In this document: positions 27,992 through 36,216 of the stretch, one piece after another
Layout: each line of letters opens with the position of its first letter
How positions within the stretch are numbered: position 1 is the stretch's first letter
Assembly: GCF_032842945.2 (NCBI RefSeq)
Contig: NZ_CP146606.1
Coordinates: 3,166,501-3,230,500 of the forward strand
Origin: Roseovarius sp. W115
GTDB taxonomy: Bacteria; Pseudomonadota; Alphaproteobacteria; Rhodobacterales; Rhodobacteraceae
Direction of reading: 5' to 3'
DNA length: 64,000 nt
Position numbers and translations under genes: made by a program
The notes under the pieces: generated by a model
What the model was told of the DNA's origin: nothing
Database searches by the model: none
The model's input: only the letters and a program-made list of their open reading frames with translations

Positions 27992-29533
27992 TTACCGCCC
28001 TTTAAACAACCCGCCGAGAATGCCGCGCACGATCCGCCGACCTGTGGTGCCTTTGAGTTCTTTGACAACCACATCCAGAACGGCACCACCAAAGCTCTCG
28101 GTCTTTTTGCGAGACCGCGAGCTTGACCGCTCAACGCGCGACCCCGAATACCGCCGTCCAGCATTGAATTCACGTTCGGCGGCGGATTGTTCCTCGGCGC
28201 GAGCTTCTGCATCTTCGGCTTCTTTTGCCGCTTTCTCAGCGCGGTCCTGAAGCATCTCAAAGGCAGACTTCCGATCCAGCGGTGTTTCGTATTTTCCAGC
28301 CACTGGTGACGTCGCGAGCACGTGTTTGCGTGTCGCATCATCAATCGGACCAAGCTTGGAGGACGGGGGACGAATAAGCGTGCGTTCCACAATCCCGGGC
28401 ACACCCTTGTCTTCGAGCATCGAGGTCACCGCCTCGCCCACGCCGACATCTCGAATGGCGTCCACCGTGTCGAAACGGTTGTTCGGGCGATAGGTTTCTG
28501 CTGCGCGCTCTAGTGCCTTGCGATCCCGCGCGGTGAAGGCGCGCAGAGCATGCTGCACCCGGTTGCCAAGCTGACCCAAAATGTCTTCTGGCACGTCGTC
28601 TGGATTTTGCGTGATAAAATAGACGCCAACCCCCTTGGACCGGATCAGTCGCGCCACCTGTTCGACCTTGTCGACGAGCGCTTTGGGGGCATCCTCAAAG
28701 AGCAAATGCGCTTCATCAAAGAAGAACACCAGTTTGGGTTTGTCCGGGTCGCCGACTTCGGGCAGTGTTTCAAACAGCTCGGACAAAAGCCAGAGCAGAA
28801 AGGTTGCATAAAGCCGCGGCGCGCCCATCAGCTTGTCCGCCGCCAGCACATTGATTTGCCCGCGCCCGTCCGGGGCCACACTCATCAGATCATCGAGATC
28901 AAGGGCGGGTTCGGCAAAGAACTGTGTCCCGCCCTGATTTTCCAGAACAAGCAAGGAGCGCTGGATCGCTCCAACGGACTGGGCCGAGACATTGCCGTAT
29001 CGCAGGCTTAAATCGCCGGAGTTTTCACCGACCCACACGAGCAAGGATTGCAGATCCTTGAGATCCAGAAGCGGAAGACCCTGCTCGTCGGCTACGCGAA
29101 ATGCAATGTTCATCACTCCTTCCTGCGCCTCACTGAGCTGCATCAGACGGCTGAGAAGCAGTGGGCCCATTTCGGCAACTGTGGCGCGTACCGGATGGCC
29201 CTGTTCACCAAAAAGATCCCAAAAGGTGACTGGAAAGGCCTCGTAGCGATAATCGTCAAAGCCGATCTGATCGGCGCGTTTCATAAAAGCTTCATGCAGT
29301 TTGAACCCTTCACTGCCCGCTGCGGCCAAACCAGACAGATCGCCTTTCACATCCGACAGGAAGACCGGCACCCCGGCAGATGAAAATCCTTCGGCCAAAA
29401 TCTGGAGCGTCACGGTTTTCCCGGTGCCCGTCGCGCCCGCAATAAGGCCATGGCGGTTGGCATATTTGAGCGTGAGCCCCTGTTTTTCGGCGTAGTCCAC
29501 ACCGCCGCCGCCCAAAAAGATGCTGTTTTCCAA
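27992..29533 (-). CDS. HerA-like / DUF853 ATPase (YjgR-type)
   Basis: A 513-residue HerA/FtsK-superfamily ATPase of the DUF853 group. Walker A is GATGTGKTVTLQ at about residues 33-44, Walker B is KLVFFFDEAHLLFED near 265, and FITQNPDDVPEDILGQLGNRVQHALRAFT carries the sensor region. The C-terminal third has a charged coiled-coil stretch (EMLQDRAEKAAKEAEDAEARAEEQ) and a basic tail ending in GGLFKGR. It may translocate DNA or act on protein complexes; no NurA nuclease is adjacent, so its role is unknown. It converges with the phosphotransferase gene. Confidence 0.9.
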   Translation of the reverse strand: MENSIFLGGGGVDYAEKQGLTLKYANRHGLIAGATGTGKTVTLQILAEGFSSAGVPVFLSDVKGDLSGLAAAGSEGFKLHEAFMKRADQIGFDDYRYEAFPVTFWDLFGEQGHPVRATVAEMGPLLLSRLMQLSEAQEGVMNIAFRVADEQGLPLLDLKDLQSLLVWVGENSGDLSLRYGNVSAQSVGAIQRSLLVLENQGGTQFFAEPALDLDDLMSVAPDGRGQINVLAADKLMGAPRLYATFLLWLLSELFETLPEVGDPDKPKLVFFFDEAHLLFEDAPKALVDKVEQVARLIRSKGVGVYFITQNPDDVPEDILGQLGNRVQHALRAFTARDRKALERAAETYRPNNRFDTVDAIRDVGVGEAVTSMLEDKGVPGIVERTLIRPPSSKLGPIDDATRKHVLATSPVAGKYETPLDRKSAFEMLQDRAEKAAKEAEDAEARAEEQSAAEREFNAGRRYSGSRVERSSSRSRKKTESFGGAVLDVVVKELKGTTGRRIVRGILGGLFKGR

Positions 29534-29609
29534 GGCCCTGCCCCCAAGTCAAAAAAATACCACGGTGTGAACATACAAAGTTAACGATTGGATGCCATAC
29601 CTTATCGTG

Positions 29610-29689
29610 ATCCCGGACGCATGTCCTCTTGGTCCGGGATGACTTCCTCCCTGTCAGACTGGCCGCGCTCTTTTGCGCGGCCCTTTTTT
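29610..29689 (+). ncRNA. Candidate small RNA 1 with stem-loop and terminator
   Basis: ATCCCGGAC at 29610-29618 and GTCCGGGAT at 29632-29640 form a perfect 9-bp stem with a 13-base loop. A second stem, GGCCGCGC with GCGCGGCC (29661-29682), is followed by six T (29684-29689) and is a good intrinsic terminator. TTAACG, 16 bases, TATCGT upstream (about 29581-29608) is a weak promoter match. No protein gene precedes the terminator on this strand, which suggests a transcript of about 80 nt. No Rfam family is recognised. Confidence 0.45.
29661..29689 (+). terminator. Intrinsic terminator of candidate small RNA 1
   Basis: An 8-bp all-GC stem (GGCCGCGC / GCGCGGCC) with a TCTTTT loop is followed by CTTTTTT. 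It faces the plus strand and has no upstream plus-strand protein gene nearer than 1.7 kb. Confidence 0.8.
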
Positions 29690-29752
29690 CTGCAGGCGCT
29701 GCGCGGAATAGCGCCGCAAAACTGCCCGAAAACAAAATTCTAAATTAACCTG

Positions 29753-29856
29753 TTGACGGGTCACATGAAGTGTCCTAGCGTCGCGCTCAATGAATAAGTC
29801 GGCCAGTCCGGCAGGGAGAAAGAGGGAAAGAGACCGAAAGGTCTCTTTTCTTTTTT
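29753..29856 (+). ncRNA. Candidate small RNA 2 with promoter, purine-rich middle and terminator
   Basis: TTGACG at 29753-29758, a 17-base spacer and TAGCGT at 29776-29781 form a recognisable sigma-70-like promoter. Transcription from about 29788 would give a ~69-nt RNA. It contains a small stem (GTCGG / CCGGC), a GA-rich single-stranded stretch at about 29813-29830, and a terminator made of AAAGAGACC, GAAA tetraloop, GGTCTCTTT and a T-rich tail. The exposed purine stretch could pair with pyrimidine-rich targets. The family is not recognised, and the resemblance of one part to the SRP RNA tip was rejected. Confidence 0.5.
29827..29856 (+). terminator. Intrinsic terminator of candidate small RNA 2
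   Basis: Perfect 9-bp stem AAAGAGACC (29827-29835) with GGTCTCTTT (29840-29848), closed by a GAAA tetraloop and followed by TCTTTTTT. Very strong plus-strand terminator. Confidence 0.88.
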
Positions 29857-30012
29857 GGAATGTCCTTACGCAAATTTTTATTGTCTTTGCCATGATATGA
29901 AGCGGCAGAAAATTGCCTTGCGCAGGTCAATTTGCTGCGTTTTTATCCTGACACTCTGCGCAGGCCATGTTAGAGCGCTGCGACAACAGACGAGCAACAT
30001 ATTGGGGAGCAC

Positions 30013-30666
30013 ATGCCCACATTTATTCGTACATTGCCTTTGATTGCGCTTCTCAGCATGGGATCGGCGCTTTGGGCACAAGAAACAGAAACCTCCGAGG
30101 CGGAGCCGGCGCAAACGGAAGAAACGGCACAAGAGGCTCAACCCGAAGCACCTGCCGAGCCGAGCAACCCGGAAGCAGGGCTGGATTTGGGCCGTGAGGT
30201 CACGAATGACGAAGAGGCCTATATCAAGGAAACCTATGGCGACTGGCAACTTCAGTGTTTCCGCTCTGAAGCCGGGGAGGATCCGTGCCAGATGTACCAG
30301 TTGCTGCGCGAAGACGCGGGCAACCCGGTTGCTGAATTCACCATTTTCAAGCTTCCCGGGAATGGACAGGCCGTAGCGGGCGCGACCATCGTCGTCCCCC
30401 TTGGCACGCTGTTGACTGAGGGGTTAAAGCTGTCAGTGGATGGAGGCACGGTTAAAGGGTACAGCTATTCCTTTTGCTCGCTGGTTGGATGCTTTGCCCG
30501 TATCGGCTTTACGGAACAGGACATCGCGAGTTTTCGCGCAGGCGTCGCCGCTACGCTGACACTCACTCCCGCGCAGGCTCCGGATCAGCAGGTTGTGATC
30601 AACGCATCGCTGAGCGGCTTTACTGCGGCCTATAACGAAGTGTCCGTGGCTGGCACACAGAACTGA
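30013..30666 (+). CDS. Invasion-associated locus B (IalB) family periplasmic protein
   Basis: A 217-residue exported protein. The signal peptide is MPTFIRTLPLIALLSMGSALWAQ, followed by an acidic Glu/Ala/Pro-rich linker to about residue 65, and then the IalB domain (TYGDWQLQCFRS, PCQMYQLLREDAGNPVAEFTIFKLP, and SFCSLVGCFARIGFTEQDI with two Cys pairs likely to form disulfides). The family is named after a Bartonella invasion locus but is widespread in free-living alphaproteobacteria, where its function is unknown. It is monocistronic, bounded by candidate small RNA 2 upstream and by an inverted repeat and terminator downstream. Confidence 0.9.
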   Translation: MPTFIRTLPLIALLSMGSALWAQETETSEAEPAQTEETAQEAQPEAPAEPSNPEAGLDLGREVTNDEEAYIKETYGDWQLQCFRSEAGEDPCQMYQLLREDAGNPVAEFTIFKLPGNGQAVAGATIVVPLGTLLTEGLKLSVDGGTVKGYSYSFCSLVGCFARIGFTEQDIASFRAGVAATLTLTPAQAPDQQVVINASLSGFTAAYNEVSVAGTQN

Positions 30667-30712
30667 AGCATTTCGCGATCATCTGTGAGTCAGGTTTATC
30701 GCGAAACGCTTC
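30665..30712. repeat. 15-bp inverted repeat overlapping the IalB stop codon
   Basis: GAAGCATTTCGCGAT at 30665-30679 pairs with ATCGCGAAACGCTTC at 30698-30712, with one mismatch and an 18-base loop. It begins in the stop codon of the IalB gene. No T-run follows directly; the real terminator lies 27 bases further on. It may protect the mRNA 3' end or be a protein site. Confidence 0.55.
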
Positions 30713-30738
30713 AAAGCTCTTAACAAAGAGCTGATTGA

Positions 30739-30769
30739 AAAGCCGTCAACACATGTTGGCGGCTTTTTT
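30739..30769 (+). terminator. Intrinsic terminator after the IalB gene
   Basis: AAAGCCGTCAAC (30739-30750), loop ACAT, GTTGGCGGCTTT (30755-30766) and a run of six T. One G-T wobble lies in the 12-bp stem. Confidence 0.88.
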
Positions 30770-30893
30770 GCGGGTTAGCACATTGGCTGCGCTGTGGTCA
30801 GCCGGACACCAAAAGAGTTGGTTTGCACGGAGCAATTCAACCCGGAGCAATTCAACCCTGTGAGAGCGGAAGAACGTCCGCCGCGCGATACGT

Positions 30894-31523
30894 CTACCTC
30901 GCGGTTTTTATGTAGACGTGGAGGCGATGCGTGACCTCCTCAGCACCATACGGCATGGAGCCGAAGCTATCGCTGCTCCAGATCGCGCGCCATGCGCCCG
31001 CGTTGGTGAGGGCTTCAACCCTATCGGGATAGGCCGGATCCTGCGCTGGATCATCGCGCAGGCTGAACACAATAGCCGCCCCAGGACGGGCAACGCGGAT
31101 CAACCCGTCCAGGCTGTCGGGTGGTGCGTGGTTTGGCGTAATTGTCCCGATACACAATACCGCCCCCATACTGTTGTCGGACAGGTCCAGTTGTGGTCCC
31201 AAAGCGCCTTGGTGCAATTCGGAATAGATGCCCTTGGCCCGCGCCACCTCCAGCATGCCATTTAACAGGTCCAAACCGATCAGCGGGCCGTATCCCATCA
31301 GTGCCAAGGCTTCCGCCTGAATGCCGCCCCCGCACCCGGCATCCAGGATGGGCCCTGTGTCGGGCGCCACATATCGTGCAAAAGCTCCTGCAGTGATGGC
31401 TGGAAGGCGATACCCCATCGCGCAGAGATCGCGCTCATAGCTGTCGGCCCAAGTGTCATAGGTGGCCATTTTGTCTTTTGGAGAGGTTGCTTTGTAAGAC
31501 GACAGAACTTTGTTATCGCTCAT
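30894..31523 (-). CDS. Class I SAM-dependent methyltransferase
   Basis: A 209-residue methyltransferase with the SAM motif ILDAGCGGGIQAEALALMGY at about residues 59-78, GLDLLNGMLEVARAKG as motif II and FSLRDDPAQD after strand 5. The opening TYDTWADSYERDLCAMGYRLP resembles the Williams-Beuren-region-27-like group, like the broken methyltransferase gene at 61.8 kb. It overlaps the FAD/GcvT gene by 4 bases and would be translated with it, so it belongs to the catabolic cluster. It could transfer a methyl group to or from a pathway intermediate; the substrate is unknown. Confidence 0.88.
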   Translation of the reverse strand: MSDNKVLSSYKATSPKDKMATYDTWADSYERDLCAMGYRLPAITAGAFARYVAPDTGPILDAGCGGGIQAEALALMGYGPLIGLDLLNGMLEVARAKGIYSELHQGALGPQLDLSDNSMGAVLCIGTITPNHAPPDSLDGLIRVARPGAAIVFSLRDDPAQDPAYPDRVEALTNAGAWRAIWSSDSFGSMPYGAEEVTHRLHVYIKTAR

Positions 31524-33916
31524 ACTTTCAGCCTTTCATTTTTGGCATCCCACGGTGCCTCCGGCAGGACCCTCGCCTTGACGCGTCGGCCAAGGATCGA
31601 CACGTCCAAATCCGTGCCTGGCTGCCGCGCATCTTCGGTAAGAAACGCAATGGCCAGTGACTGACCCACGGTATGCCCATATGCAGCTGAAGTCACGGAG
31701 CCAACCGGCTTTCCCCCTTTGAACACCGCCTCGCCCATCAGGGCGTCGGTGTCTTCCCCCTCAAGGGCAAGCAGCGCGATGCGGCTTTGCGGGGCACGTG
31801 CCAGCATCGCATCGCGGCCGATAAAAGCCTTGTCCGTCGCAGCAAATCGTTCTTGGCCCACATCCTTGTGGCTTGCATCATTGGCAAGCTCGTGCCCGCC
31901 TCTATAGAATTTCTCAAGCCGCAGGCTGTCCAATGCCTTGGTGCCAAACGGCGCAATCGCATGAGATTGACCCGCTGCCCAAAGCGCATCCCAAAGCGCA
32001 CCCAGTTGCGCGTTTGAAGCATGCAATTCATAGGCCAGTTCGCCAGTGAAACTAAGCCTCAGGGCCAGTACGGGTGTGTCAGCGACGGTAAGCTCTTTAC
32101 AGCCCAGCCAACGCAGGGCGTCATTTGACACGTCATCGCTTGTGCAGGCGGCAAGCACGTCACGCGCCCTGGGGCCGGCAAGCGCAAGAATGCCCGTCTT
32201 ATCTGTCGCATTGGTTATCAGGACATCATCCATCGGCACGCCACAATGCAGGGTCAGCCAATCCCAGACACGCCGCTCTGATGGCGCGCCGGTGACAAAG
32301 TAAAAGCTGTCAGGCCCTGTTCGGGCGATAGTCGCCTCACCTTCGATTGTGCCTTTGCGATTAAGCAAAAGGGTCAGACAGGTGCGCCCCGCACGTGGCA
32401 TATGGTTCGCGCAGACGGCGTTGAGCCAGGTCTCGGCCTGCGGGCCTTCGATGTGAAATTTGGCAAAGGCAGAGAGATCACTCAGCCCGACGCGCTGGCG
32501 CACGGCCTGACATTCGGCGGCAACCTGTTCGAAGGCTGAACTGCGTCTCCAGCTCAATGGTTCGGGCGCATAGAAACGCGGGCGCTCCCAGCCTCCGGCC
32601 TCTTCGAAAGTTGCACCGAGAGATGCGGTTCGGTCATGCGCGCCAGATGTCTTGATGCCTCGACAGCTGTCCCGTTGATGCTGCGGATAAGGCATCGCTT
32701 GGCGGAGCGTGTAATCTTCGGCCGCCCGTTTGTGAGCATACTCGGCATCGGCCCAGATGCCGAAGCGGCGTGGATCAAAGGCGCGAGTTGACACATCAGC
32801 AGAGCCTTCGATCATCCATTGCGCCAGAGCGCGGCCCGCGCCCGGCCCCCAGGCAATCCCAACCGTTGCTCCACAGGCCAGCCAATAGTTGCGCAACCCC
32901 GGCGCCGGCCCCAGCATCATCGCCCCATCCGGGGTGTAAGTAATACCGCCATTCACCACCCGCTTGATGCCCCGGTTCATCAGCGCTGGCATCCGTTCAA
33001 AACAGTTCTCAAGCCATGGCGTGATCCCGTCCCAGTTGGGCTCAAAAAGTTCATTTGCGCTGTCCCAGGGACACCCGTCCAGCCAAACCGCTTGCGGGTC
33101 CTGTTTGTCATAGAGACCTATGAGCGCAGAGCCCTGCTCTCGGCGAATATAACCACAAAAATGGTCGTCGCGCGTGACGGGGATTTCGTGCGCCATGTCC
33201 TCAAACTCGGGCACCGCATCGGTCACGACATAATGGTGCAACATCGTGGTGATCGGCAGGTCCAGCCCTGCCATCGCTCCGAGTTGTCGCGCGTGATAGC
33301 CCGCCGCATTGACGACATGCTCGGCCGTGATTGTGCCTTGGTCGGTCACCACCTGCCACGCGCCCGACGGCAACTGGCGCGTGTGGGTCACCCTGCACTT
33401 GCGGATCACCTTCGCGCCTTGTTGACGCGCGCCCTTGACCATCGCCTGGCATGTGCCGGACGGATCCACATGCCCATCATCGGGCGTATAGATCGCGCCC
33501 AGGACTCCGGCTGCCTCGACATCGTAAAGTGGGTTCAGGCTGGCGACCTCGGCTGCGCTGATGATCTCGGCCTGCTGCCCCCGTGCCAAAACAGCATCCC
33601 GGATGTGGTTTATCCAATCCATATGATCGGGGCTTGTGGCGACGCGAAGCGACCCGCAGTTATGCCAGCTTACGCCGACATCGGTTTCCGCCTCGATCTT
33701 TTTGTAAAGATCGACCGCATAGTCATGCATCGCGCCAAGGGATTGGCCCCCGACCATGCGACTGACCAAACCGGCGGCGTGCCAGGTGGCCCCGCTCGTG
33801 AGTTCTGACTTCTCCAGCAACACACAATCGGTCCACCCCATATGTGCGAGGTGATACAGCACGCCTGCCCCCATGTTGCCACCCCCGATGACGACGACAC
33901 GCGCGTGGCTTTGCAT
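31520..33916 (-). CDS. Dimethylglycine/sarcosine dehydrogenase-like FAD and GcvT fusion enzyme
   Basis: A 798-residue two-domain enzyme. The N-terminal DAO-type flavin domain (about 1-400) has VVVIGGGNMGAGVLYHLA and SGATWHAAGL, whose His46 is at the position of the covalent-FAD His in dimethylglycine and sarcosine dehydrogenases. The C-terminal GcvT/aminomethyltransferase domain (about 430-790) would take the one-carbon unit to tetrahydrofolate. It contains FHIEGPQAETWLN, GTIEGEATIART, LALAGPRARDVL, LRLSFTGELAYELH and KALDSLRLEKFYRGG. Such enzymes oxidatively N-demethylate secondary or tertiary amines. The gene sits 3 bases before the regulator gene's coding end and is divergent from the Rieske oxygenase operon. 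The precise substrate is unknown. Confidence 0.92.
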   Translation of the reverse strand: MQSHARVVVIGGGNMGAGVLYHLAHMGWTDCVLLEKSELTSGATWHAAGLVSRMVGGQSLGAMHDYAVDLYKKIEAETDVGVSWHNCGSLRVATSPDHMDWINHIRDAVLARGQQAEIISAAEVASLNPLYDVEAAGVLGAIYTPDDGHVDPSGTCQAMVKGARQQGAKVIRKCRVTHTRQLPSGAWQVVTDQGTITAEHVVNAAGYHARQLGAMAGLDLPITTMLHHYVVTDAVPEFEDMAHEIPVTRDDHFCGYIRREQGSALIGLYDKQDPQAVWLDGCPWDSANELFEPNWDGITPWLENCFERMPALMNRGIKRVVNGGITYTPDGAMMLGPAPGLRNYWLACGATVGIAWGPGAGRALAQWMIEGSADVSTRAFDPRRFGIWADAEYAHKRAAEDYTLRQAMPYPQHQRDSCRGIKTSGAHDRTASLGATFEEAGGWERPRFYAPEPLSWRRSSAFEQVAAECQAVRQRVGLSDLSAFAKFHIEGPQAETWLNAVCANHMPRAGRTCLTLLLNRKGTIEGEATIARTGPDSFYFVTGAPSERRVWDWLTLHCGVPMDDVLITNATDKTGILALAGPRARDVLAACTSDDVSNDALRWLGCKELTVADTPVLALRLSFTGELAYELHASNAQLGALWDALWAAGQSHAIAPFGTKALDSLRLEKFYRGGHELANDASHKDVGQERFAATDKAFIGRDAMLARAPQSRIALLALEGEDTDALMGEAVFKGGKPVGSVTSAAYGHTVGQSLAIAFLTEDARQPGTDLDVSILGRRVKARVLPEAPWDAKNERLKV

Positions 33917-33919
33917 GAG

Positions 33920-34542
33920 TTACCTTCTAAGACTGACAGGTGTGTTGGCCCAGACGATCTGAGCCTCGATATCGCCAGGATTGGAATAGCGATGCGGCAG
34001 GCTGGCTGCGAAGGAAAAGCTATCCCCGGCTTCCAGCCGGAACACTTTACCGTCCAGATGCAGGTCGACCTCTCCCTTCAGAACCAACCCGGCCTCTTCG
34101 CCCGAATGGGTGTAAAGCTCATCGCCCGTGTTGCCACCCGGCTGATATGTCGAAATGCCGAGGGCAAGCTGTCCGTCGAGGTTGGCAGACAGAAGATGGT
34201 CCTCAAACCCCATGTAGTCCGTTGATGTCAGGCCGGAATAGCTCAACTTACGACGTCTGTTGGCACGCACCACATGGGGACGTTCCTCGGCAGGGACAGG
34301 ACCGTCTGTTTCAAAAACCACCCCACGGGGACGCCAAGCGCGCCGGCAAGTTCCTGCAAAGTGGTCACAGAAGGCCGCGCCTGCCCTCGCTCAATCTTGG
34401 AAATAAAAGACACGGATTTGCCACTGGCCACGGCCAGATCATCAAGCGTCAGACCCTGCGCACGTCGCAACCCGCGCAGATCTTCGCCCAACTGACTCAG
34501 CGCATCTTCTGGAGGCGCGCTTTCATTTTTCTTGACGTCCAT
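33920..34542 (-). CDS. XRE-type regulator with C-terminal cupin domain, frame broken as sequenced
   Basis: The N-terminal part (from ATG at 34542) is an XRE helix-turn-helix, LGEDLRGLRRAQGLTLDDLAVASGKSVSFISKIERGQARPSVTTL. The C-terminal part (about 130 residues, ending at 33920) is a cupin sensor: THSGEEAGLVLKGEVDLHLDGKVFRLEAGDSFSFAASLPHRYSNPG. These are one protein in relatives. Here they lie in different frames. Adding one T to the T5 run (A5 at 34313-34317 on the plus strand) gives PVGWFFETDGPVPAEERP and a ~207-residue protein. Such regulators sense small organic ligands. It is divergent from the racemase-fold gene, with an inverted repeat between them. Confidence 0.85.
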
Positions 34543-34583
34543 GACAAATTGTTGGCTAAAATTTTCATAAAAGGCAATAATAA

Positions 34584-34600
34584 TTCAAATATTGTTTGAA
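34584..34600. promoter_or_regulatory. Candidate operator for the XRE-cupin regulator
   Basis: TTCAAA-tattg-TTTGAA is a perfect 6-bp inverted repeat with a 5-base centre, 11 bases upstream of the racemase-fold start codon and in the 68-base gap between the divergent genes. A wider nested pairing (CAATA / TATTG) surrounds it. Binding by the XRE-cupin protein is inferred from location. Confidence 0.5.
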
Positions 34601-34610
34601 AGGCTGTTGC

Positions 34611-35440
34611 ATGAAGCCCGAACGCTGGAACGACCCCACCAAGAAGATTTTCCCTTATCAGGTAGGGTTTACTGCGCCTCCGCATGACTTTGACGCCGCC
34701 CCGCATGACTTTCTCAGGATTGCTCCGGAAGGTGTCGGGGCCCATGGCAGGCTGATTCATGTAGAGCACTACGCTCACCAGCTGTCCCAACGCGCAGACA
34801 ATTTTCACAAGCTGGAAGAAGTTGTGCACTGCATGTCCAAAGCAGGCGCAGACGTTGTTGGTCAGGTCGGTACCAACTGGTCTCACGCGGGCGGCAAGAC
34901 CCCAGCCGATATCCGTGCCTTTTGCGACCAGATGGAAGACCGCTATCACGTGCCGCTGCACATGGCCGGGATGTCGCTGGTCGAAGCCATTCACAACATG
35001 GGTGCCAAGTCTATCGCTGTGAACGGTGTCTATTTCTGGCCGGATTGGCGTGAGGGGACCACTCGGTTTCTCGCAGATGGTGGCTTTGACATCCTCTACT
35101 CGGGTAACTTCGTGGATCACGGCCTGATGGACACGCAGGAAGAGGTGAACGAAGCGACCTGGATCTTTCCCGGTGATTTCGCATTGAAGTCCTTCGAATA
35201 TGTAGCTGAACAGGCGCCAGAGGCTGATGTGTGGTCAGCCTTGGTATGCCCAATTTTCGTCGTGCGGATGGCTTACCGATGCGCATGGTCAGCGTTGTGC
35301 GTGACATCGAGGAAAAGATCGGCAAACCGATCATCTCAGCCGATTGCGCGCTTTATTGGAACATCTTCCGCACGCTGGGGCTCGCGCCGATTGGCGAACA
35401 GCCACATATTTTGACGTCCTTGCAGGAGACAGGTGCGTGA
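34611..35440 (+). CDS. Asp/Glu racemase-fold (maleate isomerase-like) protein, frame broken as sequenced
   Basis: The protein is related to the maleate isomerase and arylmalonate decarboxylase group. The first frame runs from ATG 34611 (GAAAGG upstream) to about 35230 and contains VVHCMSKAGADVVGQVGTNW and PLHMAGMSLVEAIHNMGAKSIAVNGVY. The C-terminal part VSLGMPNFRRADGLPMRMVSVVRDIEEKIGKPIISADCALYWNIFR continues in another frame to 35440. Restoring one base near 35229-35236 (GTGTGGTC to GTGGTGGTC) gives EADVVVSLGMPNF. The two catalytic Cys of the family are not at their usual places: GTNW and SLGMPN stand where they would be. Family and fold are fairly secure; the reaction is open. Confidence 0.72.
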
Positions 35441-36216
35441 GCGAACATCCGATCTATTTTCTCTGGGCAACACCGCGCTCGACCTCGACCGCGTTTGAAT
35501 GGATGATGCGCCAACGCGGGGACCTGATCTGTTTCCACGAGCCGTTTGGCATGGCCTGGTATCAAGGCCCCGAGGCGCGCGCGCCACGCCCAGCCCCCGT
35601 AGACCGGCAACGCCCGGAGGCCACGTTTGAAAAGATCTGGAATGACATTCAGGACGCAGCCGAAAAGCGCCCCGTGTTTGTAAAGGACATGCCGCACCAT
35701 ACTGATCACCTGTGGAGCGATGCGTTTCTTGACCGGATCACGCACAGCTTTCTTATTCGTGACCCGGCCAAAGTATTGGCCTCGCTGCATCGCTCCTATC
35801 AGAAGGCGGGGATGGAGGATGGGTTTGAACCGCATGAAATCAGCTTTGGCCCGCAACAAGATCTGTTTGATACATTAAAAGCGCGTGGTGCGGCAGCGCC
35901 GATTCTAGACAGCGATGACATGCTGGAGGACCCCGACGGGATGGTGCGCGTTTACTGCGACGCCATTGGCATACCCTTTATCAGTGACGCCCTCAGCTGG
36001 GAGCCGGGCGCGCGGGATGATGTGCTTTGGTACGATGGCAATGACGAAATCTGGCATGCCTCGCTGCGCGACAGCGACGGGCTTAAACCGATGCCGCGCA
36101 AACATGTGGATCCGGGCGACTTACCACCGAATTTGTCCGCGCATTATGATAGGTTCATGAAGCACTACACTGTACTTTATCCCCAAAGGTTGCGTCCCGA
36201 AATGGTGACCGGATGA
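35437..36216 (+). CDS. Sulfotransferase-like P-loop protein
   Basis: A 259-residue protein of the sulfotransferase superfamily. The phosphosulfate-binding start is EHPIYFLWATPRSTSTAFEWMM (P-loop PRSTSTA), and the 3'-phosphate-binding region is around RITHSFLIRDPAKVLASLHRSY. The GTG at 35437 was chosen because CAGGAG lies 7 bases upstream and it overlaps the stop of the previous gene. A start further upstream would read into that gene's coding end. Some members of this group are annotated as branched-chain aminotransferase relatives by name only. It sits between a racemase-fold enzyme and a Rieske oxygenase, so it may activate or modify a pathway intermediate; the sulfate donor and acceptor are unknown. 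Confidence 0.8.
   Translation: MSEHPIYFLWATPRSTSTAFEWMMRQRGDLICFHEPFGMAWYQGPEARAPRPAPVDRQRPEATFEKIWNDIQDAAEKRPVFVKDMPHHTDHLWSDAFLDRITHSFLIRDPAKVLASLHRSYQKAGMEDGFEPHEISFGPQQDLFDTLKARGAAAPILDSDDMLEDPDGMVRVYCDAIGIPFISDALSWEPGARDDVLWYDGNDEIWHASLRDSDGLKPMPRKHVDPGDLPPNLSAHYDRFMKHYTVLYPQRLRPEMVTG

Larger units (their letters stand above)
29534..30012. other. Gene-free stretch with two small transcription-unit-like elements
   Basis: This 479-base region carries no protein gene. It holds two separate hairpin-plus-terminator arrangements on the plus strand (29610-29689 and 29753-29856, described separately) and then about 150 bases of AT-rich promoter-like DNA before the IalB gene. The two terminators cannot serve the minus-strand HerA gene, because they face the other way. 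Confidence 0.6.

Noticed and set aside
29790..29830. Resemblance of AGTCCGGCAGGGAG to the tip of bacterial SRP RNA
   Set aside because: The flanking sequences do not form the expected extended hairpin, and the conserved AGCAG part is missing.
32819..33808. 329-residue plus-strand open frame under the FAD/GcvT gene
   Set aside because: It is a high-GC shadow of the conserved enzyme on the other strand, with Arg/His-rich low-similarity composition.
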